From positions 1,550,001 to 1,614,000 of the forward strand of contig QYRS01000002.1 in NCBI GenBank assembly GCA_006503535.1: a DNA stretch of 64,000 nucleotides, in the 5' to 3' direction. Shown here one piece after another: positions 22,641-34,350 of the stretch; positions within the stretch are counted from its first letter, which is position 1, and each line of letters begins with the position of its first letter. The position numbers and the translations under genes were made by a program. The notes below the pieces were generated by a model. That model was given only the letters and a program-made list of their open reading frames with translations, did no database searches and was not told where the DNA came from. The stretch is from Arthrinium phaeospermum. Lineage: Eukaryota; Ascomycota; Sordariomycetes; Amphisphaeriales; Apiosporaceae.

Positions 22641-25020
22641 ATGAGCGTCGTTGGTGTCGACTTCGGTACCCTCAACACCGTCATCGCTGTTGCGAGGAAT
22701 CGAGGTGTTGATGTCGTAAGTAGAAGCCTACCTCTGCCTGCCTTCCCACCTTGCACAATTTGCGCCCACGACGCCGTGCCCTTGCAACATCTCAGCATGA
22801 CTGTGTACTAACTCATAATATAGATTACCAATGAAGTGTCCAACAGAGCCACTCCGTAAGTTCTTTTTACCCCTCTTCTGCCGTCGAATACGGCTCGACT
22901 TCTACGACAGTCATTCCTGACATGTACCGTCTTCTGCTCTAGTTCTCTCGTAGGATTCGGCCCCAAGGCTCGTTACCTGGGCGAGACTGCCAAGACCCAG
23001 GAGATCTCCAACCTCAAAAACACCGTCAGCTGTCTGAAGCGGTTAGCCGGCCGAAGTCTGAAGGACCCCGATGTTCAGCTCGAACAGCAATATGTCACGG
23101 CCGCACTGGTAGAGTGCGGTGCCCAGGTCGGCGCTGAGGTTTCCTACTTGGGCAAGAAGGAGAAGTTCAGCGCTACCGAGCTCGTTGCCATGTTCCTGAG
23201 CAAGGTCAAGCAGACCGCCCAGGCCGAGCTTAAGCTGCCCGTGTCTGACATCGTCATGAGCGTACCTGCTTGGTTCACTGATGTCCAAAGAAGAAGCTTG
23301 ATGGACGCCTCGGAAATCGCCGGCCTGAAAATGCTCCGCCTCATGAACGACACTACCGCTGCCGCTCTTGGCTGGGGTATCACCAAGCTCGACCTGCCTG
23401 CCCCCGAGGAGAAGCCCCGCCGTGTCGCCATCATTGACATTGGCCACAGTGACTACACATGCTCCATTGTCGATTTCAAGAAGGGTGAGCTCGCCGTCAA
23501 GTCGACCGCTTGCGACCGTCACTTTGGTGGTCGTGACTTCAACCTGGCCCTCGTCAACCACTTCCAGAAGGAGTTCAAGGCCAAGTTCAAGATCGATATC
23601 ACCACAAACCCCAAGGCTATGACCCGAGTTGAAACTTCTTGCGAGAAGCTCAAGAAGATTCTTTCTGCCAACCAGCAGGCTCCCTTGAACATCGAGTCCC
23701 TGATGAACGATGTGGATGTTACTGGCATGATTACACGACAGGAATTCGAGGCTCTCATTGAGCCCATGCTTCTCAAGGTTACTGCTCCTATCGAGCAGGC
23801 CCTGGCCGAGGCCAAGCTGGCCAAGGAAGACATCGACGTCATCGAGCTGGTTGGTGGCTGCACGCGTGTTCCCGCGCTGAAGGATCGCATCCAGGAGTAC
23901 TTCGGAAAGCAGCTGTCATTCACTATGAACCAGGACGAAGCTATTGCGAGGGGCTGCGCTTTCAGCTGTGCCATCCTGTCTCCCGTCTTCAAGGTCCGCG
24001 ACTTCGCTGTCCAGGATATCTGCTCATACCCTATCGAGTTCTCCTGGGAGAAGGATCAAGACATCCCGGATGAGGACACGAGTCTCACCGTGTTCCAGAA
24101 GGGCAATGTCCTTCCCTCTACCAAGATTCTCACCTTCTACCGCAAGCAAGCATTCGACCTGGAGGCAAGGTACGCTAAGCCCGAGCTTCTGCCTGGTAAG
24201 GTCCAGCCTTTCATCGGCCGCTTCTCTGTCAAGGGCGTTAAGGCCGACCCTAAGACCGAGTTCATGATCTGCAAGCTGAAGGCCCGCGTCAACATTCACG
24301 GTGTCCTGAATGTGGAAAGCGGCTACTACGTGGAAGACCAAGAGGTTGAGGAAGAGGTCAAGGATGAGGAAGGCGAGAAGAAGGACCCCGAGGCCATGGA
24401 GACTGATGGCGAGAAGAAGGACTCCAAGACCAAGACACGGAAGGTCAAGAAGCAGGTGCGGAAGGGTGACCTGCCCATTGTGGCTGGCGTGACGTCTCTT
24501 GACCAGCCTGCGCTGGCCGCCGCTGCCGAGAAGGAGAACTCCATGGCGATGGAAGACAAGCTCGTTGCGGATACCGAGGAGAAGAAGAACGAGCTGGAGG
24601 CTTACATCTACGAAATGCGGAACAAGCTTGACGAGCAGTACGCCGAGCTTGCCAACGATGACGAGAAGGACAAGATCCGAGCGAAGCTGACAGAGACCGA
24701 GGTAAGTTGATGCATTGTGCTTCATACAAAAGAGTGGTTAACTAACTGTGCTCTAGGACTGGCTGTATGAGGATGGCGAGGACGCCACCAAGGCCATCTA
24801 CGTCGCCAAGATGGACGAAATTCGGGCTATGGCTGGACCCATCGCTCAGCGACACTTCGACAAGATCGAGAGTGAGCGACAAGCGGTGCAGGCCAAGCTC
24901 GATGCTGAAGCTGCTGCTAAGAAGGCTGCCGAGGCGGAGAAGAAGGAGGCTGAACCCGCTAAGGACGAGGTGATGACCGATGCCGAGGCGCCTCAAGCGG
25001 AGACGGAGGCCAAGGAGTAA
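22641..25020 (+). CDS. hsp88: Hsp110-family chaperone, Hsp88/Sse1 type
   Basis: Four exons are inferred: 22641..22715, 22824..22855 (a 32 bp exon), 22943..24701 and 24757..25020. They give about 709 aa, about the size of Neurospora Hsp88. The protein is a cytosolic nucleotide-exchange factor and holdase partner of Hsp70. It opens with VGVDFGTLNTVIAVARNRG (phosphate-1, with the Hsp110-type LNT in place of the Hsp70 GTT). It then has NEVSNRATPS across intron 2 and the actin-fold blocks SVPAWFTDVQRRSLMDA, LMNDTTAAALGWG, IDIGHSD and ELVGGCTRVPALKDRI. The substrate-binding part contains an acidic Lys/Glu-rich loop (about residues 530-580) and a helical lid rich in Ala/Lys/Glu. The C-terminus lacks EEVD, as is usual for Hsp110. 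All junctions keep phase and restore conserved sequence. Confidence 0.96.
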
Positions 25021-26017
25021 GGGGTGCTTATGTGATTCGTTGCCTGGCGCGCTGGACTGGTATAAAGGATAGACAGACCCGGATTGATGACCTTTTGATG
25101 AGCAAAACCATTATGTAGACAGTAATGGCAAAAACAAACCATTCAACTACTGGCCCTCTCTCCCTTTACATGCGTTGTCTGACTTGTTAATTTTGCCCTC
25201 GGCACCTGACCTTGCGTTGTCGCGTTTCAAATGCTATCTAGGACAAGGACTAGCATGCCATGTTTGGACAGAGGGTTTCTTCTGTACGATATTCCACCAG
25301 TACAAGCTAAAAGACTCAGGGGTGCCATCCGAACAAGAGAAACCTTCCGACCGGGCCGTAGTAAAAGCTTGAGGAGGGGATAGCTCAAACCATGGCCCAT
25401 GGTCCATAGCTTCCCCGTACTCGTGATCACATATGGGTAAGATGGCAAAAGAGAGTGGTTGCAACCATGACTCGCGACTCATGGCATATGTTTCATGTCC
25501 TCAATGGCGGCATTAGGCGACTCTTATTCGGATAACCCGTATTTTTGAAATCTAGAAACTTCGCCATCAATTCCGCCCCTTTCTTCGAAACGTGATCAAA
25601 GTTCAACTCGGGTGTAGGCTGCTGCTGCCAGGCAGAGCAAAGGGCTATGCTTCTTCTACCTCGCAAGGGTGCGACTGAGTCGTCATAACTAGCAAATGTT
25701 CAATATTCCGATTCCAAATCCACAGTTGCCAACATCGTCATCTGTTGTGATCGGTGCCCATCCGATCCAATTCGATCGACTAATACCAGAGTAGTACAAT
25801 CAACGAATTATATGCACACGGGACAAGCTATATGAAATAAAACAGATCTACCGGAGATAAGATTCAGTGTTGATCTACCTTCCATACGCACGGCTACTCA
25901 TTGTACGTTTAAGTCCCGCCATACATCCGCACATGACAGACAACACATCTCGTGCTAGAAGCAGAACATTAGGATCTCCTGGACTTGTGTGCGTGGGCTA
26001 CAGCACGTACACACACC
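25021..26017. other. Intergenic, hsp88 3' flank and FAD-oxidase promoter
   Basis: About 1 kb with no supported gene or RNA feature. ORFs are short and without motifs. Confidence 0.5.
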
Positions 26018-28281
26018 ATGGACCGCATCAAGACCAACAGGCACGACAGTAATGGCGATGGTGGCCTTTTTAGCCGGCGGCCGTCCAAGGACGTCGATGA
26101 GCGGCATGCTACAATCAGGCGCTCCTCTCGGCCGCGCCTTCAGAAGACGTTGATCTTCTTTAGCCTCTGCGCGGCTCTTCTTTCGGCAAGACTACTACTA
26201 CCTCTGCTGGGGCCACCACGACATGCCCCGTCAGCCTCTTCTTACTCGCCCGAGGCGGAGAGAGCATGTAGAGACATCCAAGCTGCCCTCCCGCCATCCT
26301 CACCAAAGAAGAAGACGACGACGCATTTCCCCGGGGACGCGGCCTACTGGGCGGAGCTGAGCCACTACTGGAGCAAGTCGCTGGCGGAGCTGCGGCCGGC
26401 GTGCGTGGTGCAGCCCGCCACGGCGGCGCAGGTCGCCGCCGTGGTCCGGGTGCTGAACCACGGGAACCACACGTCGGTCCGCTTCGCCGTCAAGAGCGGG
26501 GGCCACGACCCCAACCCGGGCCACGCCAGCGTCGACGGCGGCGTGCTCGTCGCGCTGCGCCACATGAAGGGGGTGCGGTACGACGCGGGGGAGGGCGTCG
26601 CGTACGTGAAGCCTGGTGAGATATACATGATATAGAGAACAGCAGCCTTTCTCATTCTTCCCCTGCATCGTTTTCGTGGCTTCAATTGCTCGGCCCCATT
26701 TTGTTTCGTTAGACGCTCCACCGACAGTCACGCTTCGAGTCTTCTACAACACCTCATACAACAAGGTATATCCTGCACGAAACAAAGTTAGTATGCTGAC
26801 CTGAGTCTTCTACAATAGGAGGTACGTGGAACGATGTGATAGGGGCCTTGGAGCCCCACGGCGTCACCGTCGTCGGGGGACGGCTCGGTATAGTAGGGGT
26901 TGGGGGATACTTACTCCAGGGAGGACTGTCGTTCCTGAGCGCACAGCATGGTCTGGCCGCAGATGTGGGTTGGCATACCACGCCTCCCTATCTGGAAGAG
27001 ACGGCCTCGAGCTGACTGTTTCGTACAGAGTATTGTCGGATGGGAGACGGTCATGGCGAACGGGACCGTCGTCAACATTACGCGAGAAACGCACCCGGAC
27101 TTGGCAGTGGCCATGAGAGGTGGAGGTAACCAGTTCGGTAAGCGCACCCCAGATTGGTAGCAGTGATATGTGTTGGTGGTTTGCCGTTTTTGTTGACCAC
27201 GGTGCCTGCCTTTGCCCCCTGTCAGGAATCGTCACGCAGTTCACGATCAAGACCCGTCCCATGGGCAAGATCTGGGGCGGAGTGAGGTTGTACCGCCGAA
27301 ATCGATGGGAACAGCTGCAGGCGGCGTTGCACTATTTCATCACCGCCGGTGCCGAGGACCCCAAGGCCGCCATAATCTTCGCCGATTTCTTCATGTATAA
27401 GAACTGGGGCGTCTACATGGTGTTCTTCTTCTACGACGGCGAGACTCCGCGATCGACTGGGCCGTTTGCAGAGATGCTCAGAGTCCCCGCCATGGCCGAC
27501 TTCACTTCAACCAGGAAATACTCTTCAATGGTAAGTCTTGCCAGCTTAACATCAGCCACCTCTCCTTGTATGTGAACTTAACTCACATGCAACTCGAAAA
27601 AGCTTTGGTCGAATGGTTTTCTGGCAGATTGGATCAAAGGGCGAGTCTTGTTCCGTGTAAGCCTCCTTTCCCTTCCCCCCCTTTCCCCCACCACCGCCCA
27701 GCCAGCTGACCACGACGTGACGCCACCCCGTCCTCTAGACCTTCACCCTCCCCGCGATCACCGGCAACCCGCGCGTCTACGACGAGATCGCGACGCAGTG
27801 GCGCCGCATCATGCTGGGCGGCTACCTCGACCGGCTGTGGAGCTTCCCCAGCCAGTGCAGCGTCGAGTTCCAGCCGCTGCCGGCGGCCGTGGGGCGCCAG
27901 AGCGAGCGCGCGGGCGGCAACGCCATGGGCCTGCGCGCCGCGGACCCGGACCGCGTCGTGCTCAACCTGCAGTGCATGTGGCAGCGGGCGCGCGACGACG
28001 CGGCGGTGCGGGCGCTGGCCGGCGAGATGACGGCGTGGCTCGCGGGGCGGCTGCCGGCGTGGAATATGCAGGCGGGCGCGGGAGAGGAAGAAACGGACGA
28101 AACTGTCGCTGCTGCCGACGCCGCCGCCGCTGCTGCCTACATGCCGCTGTTCATGAACGATGCCATGTCGGACCAGGATGTCCTGCGCAGCTACCGTGGC
28201 TACGACGGGTTCCGGGAGCTGCAGCGGAGCGTGGATCCAGAGGGCATGTTCAGGAACCGGGTGGGTGGGTATAGGTACTAG
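26018..28281 (+). CDS. FAD-linked oxidoreductase (PCMH/BBE family) with N-terminal membrane anchor
   Basis: Six exons are inferred: 26018..26615, 26819..26964, 27029..27137, 27226..27530, 27603..27656 and 27739..28281, giving about 584 aa. All junctions keep phase. Residues ~43-65 form one hydrophobic segment preceded by a basic stretch (RRSSRPRLQK), reading as a type II signal anchor and not a cleaved signal. The PCMH FAD domain follows, with AVKSGGHDPNPGHAS (His163 is the likely covalent flavin site) and VVGGRLGIVGVGGYLLQGGLSFLS. The latter has no cysteine at the second attachment position of bicovalent members. MRGGGNQFGIVTQFTIKT comes next. The C-terminus SYRGYDGFRELQRSVDPEGMFRNRV is the BBE domain. 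Relatives oxidise sugars, alcohols or secondary metabolites with O2; the substrate is unknown. Exon ends beyond 26615 and 27530 are the least certain. Confidence 0.88.
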
Positions 28282-29198
28282 TTTCCAGAATGGGGCAACC
28301 TGGAGCGGCGACGATGGTGGTGTTGGATTACATCACTCTAGGTTATAGGCGCAGATCGCGCGCTCTTTAGGATAAAAGGCGCAAACATTTCAAATACTAT
28401 ATACCCCAACGATTTGCTATCCATCCACAGGCCGTAAGATGAGATCTTGGCATTGTATGAGTAGTAACATATTAAATCTGAGATTAATCACCCAAGACGT
28501 CAGGATGGAAATCATGGCAGAATAGTGTCGAGTATTTCGTACCAAGGGGCGTGCGTTCTGTGCAGTCAGCTTAGAGTTCCGACATGGCCTGGCTGAGATT
28601 CCGATGGCACCTGCGCTGCCCAATTCAACTCTTTCTCGAAGATTCTCATGCAGCAGTCAATTGGTACATACCTAGCCATGTTCTATCGTCGTCAACTGTC
28701 CAGGCATTTGCATCCTGTCCAGACTCGGCCGAATGAAAATGAAGGGTCACTGACTGAAGTCTAAACTGGAACCTAGGTTGACTGCCTAAGTGGCGGGTTC
28801 GGCCGTTACCCTCTCGGGCCCCGCAGAATGTCAGCGTGCCGAGGACTTGGGGACCCCTCGTGTTACTTGTGTCGGTCGACACAACTGAATGCAACCCCCG
28901 GTCAGCCTGGACTCGGTATGATCTGTCCCGTTTTCGTCCCCGTCCCCGTTTCTACGCTTACATATAACATACCACCTCTGGTCAGCGTCGAGGTCTTTGT
29001 CAGATAGATTTTAGTCTTTCCCCTCTACCGAATTCCCTCGAAACTATGCGAAGCTGTATTTTATAAAACCATTTCCGAGCCAGCCCACCACGAACACCGC
29101 GAGCCAAGAAGCCTGCCTGCCACCAACGCTGAACGTGGGGCAATAATCCCGAGAGACCAACGAGCACCACGCCGGCAATCCACGACGGAACCTCGCCC
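28282..29198. other. Intergenic
   Basis: About 0.9 kb with no supported gene. It contains the 3' flank of the FAD oxidase and the promoter of FAD1. Confidence 0.5.
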
Positions 29199-30271
29199 AT
29201 GGGAGACGTGGCGGACATGAGGCAGCTCTGCCTGCAGCTGAGGAGCAAGCTCGACAAGTTCCTCGACACACCAACCGACGACAAGGTGCTCAAGGGCGTC
29301 CAGGCCCAGGTGCGCATCGCGCAATCCGTCATCGAGGATGCGCTCAAGCGGTATCGGTACGTAAGCAATCTGACGCGCAATTGCCCGGCAGAACGATGGC
29401 GGCGACAGACACCCCATAGACGAGAGAGAAAGAGAGAGCCGGCATTGTGCTAATACTGTGACTGCGCAGACCCGACGAGCTCCTCATCGCCTACAACGGC
29501 GGCAAAGACTGCCTGGTCCTGCTGGTCCTGATCCTCGCCTCTTTACCGTCGCACTTCCCCTTCCAACACCCTCCGACTTCGAACCACTCCTCACAACCGC
29601 AACAAAACCACAACAGCGCAAGGACGGCGCAGTCCTCCAACTCGCTGGCCTCGAGGTTCCCCCACGCCCTGCAGGCGCTCTACATCCGGCCCCCGCGCCC
29701 GTTCGCCGAGGTGGACGCCTTCGTCGCCGAGACCACGGCGACGTATCACCTCGACCTGGCCACCTCGGACAAGCCCATGAAGGCCGCCCTGGCCGAGTAC
29801 CTCGTCAAGCGCCCCCGCGTCAAGGCCGTCTTCGTCGGCACGCGCCGGACCGACCCCCACGGCGCCGCCCTCGGCTTCTTCGACGAGACGGACCAGGACT
29901 GGCCGCGCTTCATGCGCGTGCACCCCGTCATCGACTGGCACTACCGTGAAGTCTGGGGCGTAAGTGTCTTGCTCTTCCTTTCCTCTCCCTTCCGCACAGC
30001 CGTCCCTCTCTCGCCGGCCAGCCGCCAAGTCTGCTTACTTACTAACCCGTCTGTCGCAATACAATAGTTCATCAGGGCCCTCGACATCCCCTACTGCTCG
30101 CTTTACGATAAGGGCTACACGTCGCTCGGCGGAACCGACGACACGCACCCGAACCCGGCGCTGCGGCGAGGGGGCGACGACACGGAGGAAGAAAAGAAGA
30201 CAAATACTGGATTCCGGCCGGCCTACGAGCTCATGGAGGACGACGAGGAGAGGCTGGGGCGCGACCGGTAG
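29199..30271 (+). CDS. FAD1: FAD synthetase (FMN adenylyltransferase), PAPS-reductase fold
   Basis: Three exons are inferred: 29199..29356, 29470..29959 and 30068..30271, giving about 283 aa (yeast Fad1 is 306). The enzyme transfers AMP from ATP to FMN to make FAD in the cytosol. The intron 1 junction (CG|GTACGT ... GCGCAG|A) restores [20 protein letters not shown], where NGGKD (residues ~62-66) is the PP-loop-like nucleotide site of the family. Further motifs are [15 protein letters not shown] and [36 protein letters not shown], which spans intron 2; these are the conserved Trp/His/Tyr residues of PAPS-reductase-like FAD synthetases. The C-terminus [17 protein letters not shown] is also conserved. 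A fungal-specific low-complexity insert (Ser/Gln/Asn) separates the first two blocks. It is convergent with the SUN gene, 632 bp apart. Confidence 0.94.
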
Positions 30272-30903
30272 TCTGGTCTTTGGCGCACGCGTGGGTGTGG
30301 CTGAGACATGACATTCCATCCTCGCTACACCGAGGGCGTTCCTGGAGCAGGGACAAACCCGGATTTGCCCTACAGGGCAGTGGAAATCCACGCCCGCAAG
30401 AAGCCCAAGCTGGGTTAAACCCATTGAATTAGAGCATAGAACCAACATTCGCATCTCATATATTTTAAGTATTAAGGCGTTTCACATAGAAATCTCAGGG
30501 AATCTCGAGTTTCATGGATGGTGAATCGGAAACCATTTAGCCACTTGGATCAGTCACAGGGGGAAAAGAGATGACCATGCTGGAAAAAAAGAAAAATAAA
30601 GAAAGAACCGGTTGACGATGAAATAAACTACACCCAAAAACTACGATGGTATCATCCCTTCCCTTACGTCCATCCAGTCCATGTAGTCATCTGCCATGTC
30701 CATCCATTGCTTGCTCAGAAAACTCCCGTTATAGGGCTTGCGCCTTATAAGCCGACTCGATTGACCACACACATAACTCCAGCTTCTGACCATGTACCCA
30801 ACTCTGAAGCGACGACCAACTCCCCCCTGCAATGCTGCTGCTGATTACTTATTATGCCACCAGGGACCGACTGGCATTTCAATGCTTGGTCTGAAAGAAT
30901 GAC
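30272..30903. other. Intergenic, convergent 3' flanks
   Basis: This 632 bp stretch lies between convergent stops and is AT-richer than the flanking genes. No gene or RNA was seen. Confidence 0.5.
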
Positions 30904-33900
30904 TCAAGCGCGAGTCTTCTCACTATCCATATCCTCCTGTCTCACGTCGCCAAACAGCCTCAGGCGGTAGAAGCACGTGTGGTCCGCGCCGTAGTTGCTG
31001 ACGGCCCGGATGACCACGTGGTGCGAAACGGCGCCCAAGCCCGCGAGCTCAGAGCTGAGCTTGAACAGCTGCATGCCTCGCTTGTCGCCCGTGTTCTGCT
31101 GTCGGTAGATGAAGTGTCCGATCTTGACGAAGCCCGAGTTCAGCGTTTTCTCCTCGGGTGTGTCGGGGAACTGTGTCGTGCTCCAAGAGTTGATCGACGT
31201 CCGCAGGTTGAGCTCCTCAAAGTAGGCCCAAACCTCGATCTCGCGGGGCATGGCCTCGGGGTCCAGCGTGGCCCCGGGGAGGATGTGCTCGACGAGCAGG
31301 TGCTGCGGAGTGATGTCGCGGCTGAGAAGAACGCTGAGAGTGTTTCGGTCGTTCCCTGCGCAGAAGCATTGGCCTTCGTCGGTCCAGTGCTGAAGCGCAT
31401 TAAGGGCCGGCTGTGGCTTGTACCCGTCTCTTTGCAGCCATGCCTTGCTCTTGAGCGGCTTGGCCGGGATCCTCCACATGGGCGAGGTATATGTGGGATC
31501 AATCACAGCACCAGAGCCTATGGCGAGGAAGTTCACCTGGTTGGCCAAATGATCATCGAGGCGCGTCTTGATACCAGTCTGAGCCATCGCCTCGAACTTA
31601 GCGTCCGCGACAGCCTTCTTGGCCCATGTGTCCACCAGGTCTTTGATTTCCTGGCGCGACATGCCCTGAGGGGGGTTGTTCTGAGCATTGGCTAGTGCCT
31701 CTTCAATTTTCCCGTTGCGCTCTTGGATTTCGCGCAGCTCTTGCTGATATTCCTTTTTGTATGCCTCGAGTTCCTTTTGGACTTGCTTTGCAAACTGGTC
31801 CTTCGACACGACTACGTTGCCGCCGCCGTCTTTGGCCAATTGCTCCAAGTGGGCCTTGAGTTCCCTTTCCGTCATGTCAGGACCTAGGAGCTTCGACACA
31901 GTCTCGCTATTCTGACGAAGCCACGACTCCCATCCATTGAGAAGCTTCTTTCCCATATGGGGTTCAGCATCCGGAATCGCAATTGTTTTGCCGTCTACCA
32001 GGCGCTTGAGTGCAGTCCAGAAGTGCGGAGGCAATGGTTCTGTAGTATCTCGGAGATTCACCACTGTGCCCGTTTCGGCCTGGATGCGGTCTTTGACAGC
32101 GTGCCAAAAGTCTTCGGGCACATGGGTTTTGCCCTTCGGATCAACCTTGAGGTAGCATTTGGACGGGAACTCTGCAACAATGGCTCCGAGTTCACTTAGT
32201 CTGGACTCAAAATTATCCAGACGCTCGACCAGGCGTCGAGCATCGACATCTCCAAGCGGATTCCGGACAGCTGGGATCAGCCCTGCAAAGCTGTCTCTGA
32301 CACCAGGCCAGACATTCCAAGAAATACCGGAATGGGTTGTGTAGTCTTGGAGATGAGATGCGAGTTGGATAAAGAACATAAGCGCGAAAACCGTTCCGCC
32401 AAACATCAATAACAACTTTAGGAAGTCCTTAACGATATCGAGTGGAATGGGCCACAGGAACTGTGGTAGTTGCCACCAGGAGCGGCTGGGAGAGACAGGA
32501 GTCTGGTTGCGCCTAGTGCCCGTACGTGGCACACGTCCAGGAACAGCGCCCGTGGGAATACTAGGCGTGCGCACAGGCTTTTTCCCTTCCTGTACGGGCT
32601 TGACTGGCCTCTGAGTGCCTGTAGAGACTGGAACTTCCTGTGAAATTGGTGTGGGCTTTTCCGGGTATTGATTGGCAATCGGCTGAGATGCTTTTGACGG
32701 TACAGGTTTCTGGGACGTCGGCAATGTATTTTGAGTGGGCGGACGCGAAGCCATGCCCAGGGTTCCAGTCGCCACGTTCGGGTTCTGGAAGCGACGCCGC
32801 ATTACAGAAACCTCCTCCTGTTCCTCTGGTGTTATATTCTCCGTCATGAGCACAGGTACACCATCGGGGTAAAGGACTGGCGGGTGCTTGTTGTGTCGCA
32901 TTCGATTACGAAGCTCGGCCGCCTCCTCCGGGTCTCTGTATGGATCCTCATTCTCCTTCGAGTTATCGTCATCTTTAGCCTCGGCTGTGAAGCTCATGGA
33001 AGGGGGAGGCGATAGTTTGTCACCAAGATGTGGAATGTGTGGTGTGTGGGGTCCGACAATCGGTTGACGGGTCTTCTCTTGGTCGAGAGATGTCAAACCT
33101 TCGGGCAGTTTCTTATTGTTCCACGCTGAATTCGGCTTTGACTGAGGAGCCAGCGGCTTTGCCAGAGGAGCCGGCGGCTTTGCCAGAGGAGCCGAAGGCT
33201 TTGACTGAGGAGCCGAAGGCTTTGCCTGGGTAGTTGAAGGCTTTGCCTGGGGAGCTGGTGGCTTTGCCTGGGGAGCTGGTGGCTTTGCCTGAGGAGCTGG
33301 CGGCTTGAGTTGGCCAGCTTGTGAGGATGGCTGTTTTTGCGGCTTCATCAACGAGCTCACGCCTTTGACGCTTGGAGGTTCTGCATTACCAGCCGTCTGG
33401 CTTGAAACTCCAAGGGGCGACGGTTGGAATGGCTTTCTAGTACCCGAGATAGGAGCTGGCGTGTGGACTGATGCATCCCCATACAGGTCACTCTCTTGAA
33501 TGAAACTCCTTGATGTGTCAGGGCGTCCTGGAGAGTATGGCTCAGAAGAAGCACGTCCGGTGGGGATTCCGTATTTGCTTCTAAGAGACGAGGGTGGTTC
33601 CGAAGGAGGCCGTAGTCCGTTGTAAGTGGTACTGCCTGGGTCAAGGAACGTGGTGCTAGAAAAGTTTCGGTCCGTCGTTTGACCTGTATAGTTATTCCTG
33701 TTGCCAGAAAGATGCGGTGGCCTGCTAGGGTCTAAGGGGGGTCTGACCAAACCGAGTGGTCCTCTCACAGGCTCTTGGCCATTTGTACGGCGGCCATGAT
33801 TTTCCTCCTCATCGTCGTAGTAATCATGTTCCGCGGCGTCTGCTGAGTTCAGGTCAAAATCAGCGCCAGCCGTATCTACAGGGCTTAAGTCAGTATTGTC

Positions 33901-34350
33901 AACATCGTCTTTTGTCTTGTGTGTAGTCATATCTGCAGCAGCATCGGACATGGCTTTACGAAGGCTGCCGGAGCTCGAGCGACCCATGGCTGTCTTCTTT
34001 TTCTTCTTCGTCCCGAAGATCTGCGCTTCGAATGCCTCATCCTCGGCCGCCTCGTCGACTGCCTTGACAACTCTCGAGACAGAGGCACGGCCAGGATTCG
34101 CTGAGTATGTGTTTTTGCCATAGACTGCGCTCGCATGGGCAGCTGACAAACCAGCAGGGTTTGTCTGGCGGACATTCATAATTGCATCAATCGCCCTCTC
34201 ACCTCGGTTCCGCGATTCAGCCTCCTCAGCGGCACGCCTCACAACGCTGGCCTGTCTGGCATTGGATTCCGCTGGTGTCAAGTCTCCGGCATGAGTGCTG
34301 CTGCGTGTGTTACGCCGAGCAGGCCTGTTGTTATTGGCTTTGGGAGGCAT
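30904..34350 (-). CDS. SUN-domain nuclear envelope protein (Sad1/UNC-84 family)
   Basis: A single exon. I take the start MPPKANNNRPARRNTRS at 34350 (1148 aa); the frame stays open to another ATG at 34413 (1169 aa). The long N-terminus is nucleoplasmic and low complexity, with basic KKKKK runs and a Pro/Ala/Lys repeat (residues ~347-407). One transmembrane helix lies at about residues 643-667 (LLLMFGGTVFALMFFIQLA). A luminal coiled-coil stretch follows (KDQFAKQVQKELEAYKKEYQQELREIQERNG). From ~938 to the end is a SUN domain, beginning NFLAIGSGAVIDPTYTSP, with HILPGATLDPEAMPREIEVWAYFEEL and a final AVSNYGADHTCFYRLRLFGDV. SUN proteins sit in the inner nuclear membrane and bind KASH peptides to form LINC complexes, tethering chromosomes or the spindle pole body to the cytoskeleton. 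Confidence 0.94.
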   Translation of the reverse strand: MPPKANNNRPARRNTRSSTHAGDLTPAESNARQASVVRRAAEEAESRNRGERAIDAIMNVRQTNPAGLSAAHASAVYGKNTYSANPGRASVSRVVKAVDEAAEDEAFEAQIFGTKKKKKTAMGRSSSGSLRKAMSDAAADMTTHKTKDDVDNTDLSPVDTAGADFDLNSADAAEHDYYDDEEENHGRRTNGQEPVRGPLGLVRPPLDPSRPPHLSGNRNNYTGQTTDRNFSSTTFLDPGSTTYNGLRPPSEPPSSLRSKYGIPTGRASSEPYSPGRPDTSRSFIQESDLYGDASVHTPAPISGTRKPFQPSPLGVSSQTAGNAEPPSVKGVSSLMKPQKQPSSQAGQLKPPAPQAKPPAPQAKPPAPQAKPSTTQAKPSAPQSKPSAPLAKPPAPLAKPLAPQSKPNSAWNNKKLPEGLTSLDQEKTRQPIVGPHTPHIPHLGDKLSPPPSMSFTAEAKDDDNSKENEDPYRDPEEAAELRNRMRHNKHPPVLYPDGVPVLMTENITPEEQEEVSVMRRRFQNPNVATGTLGMASRPPTQNTLPTSQKPVPSKASQPIANQYPEKPTPISQEVPVSTGTQRPVKPVQEGKKPVRTPSIPTGAVPGRVPRTGTRRNQTPVSPSRSWWQLPQFLWPIPLDIVKDFLKLLLMFGGTVFALMFFIQLASHLQDYTTHSGISWNVWPGVRDSFAGLIPAVRNPLGDVDARRLVERLDNFESRLSELGAIVAEFPSKCYLKVDPKGKTHVPEDFWHAVKDRIQAETGTVVNLRDTTEPLPPHFWTALKRLVDGKTIAIPDAEPHMGKKLLNGWESWLRQNSETVSKLLGPDMTERELKAHLEQLAKDGGGNVVVSKDQFAKQVQKELEAYKKEYQQELREIQERNGKIEEALANAQNNPPQGMSRQEIKDLVDTWAKKAVADAKFEAMAQTGIKTRLDDHLANQVNFLAIGSGAVIDPTYTSPMWRIPAKPLKSKAWLQRDGYKPQPALNALQHWTDEGQCFCAGNDRNTLSVLLSRDITPQHLLVEHILPGATLDPEAMPREIEVWAYFEELNLRTSINSWSTTQFPDTPEEKTLNSGFVKIGHFIYRQQNTGDKRGMQLFKLSSELAGLGAVSHHVVIRAVSNYGADHTCFYRLRLFGDVRQEDMDSEKTRA
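33130..33310 (-). repeat. 21-bp tandem repeat inside the SUN gene (about 8-9 units of KPPAPQA)
   Basis: The plus strand repeats GGCTTTGCCTGGGGAGCTGGT-like 21-mers with drift. Translated on the minus strand this gives KPPAPQA, KPSTTQA, KPSAPQS, KPSAPLA, KPLAPQS and so on. Unit length is a multiple of three, so copy-number change would keep the frame. Confidence 0.85.

Noticed and set aside
26700..26775. Possible extra exon of the FAD oxidase (TLRVFYNTSYNK-like)
   Set aside because: Direct splicing 26615 to 26819 already restores the conserved VKPGGTWNDV block; adding it would interrupt this motif.
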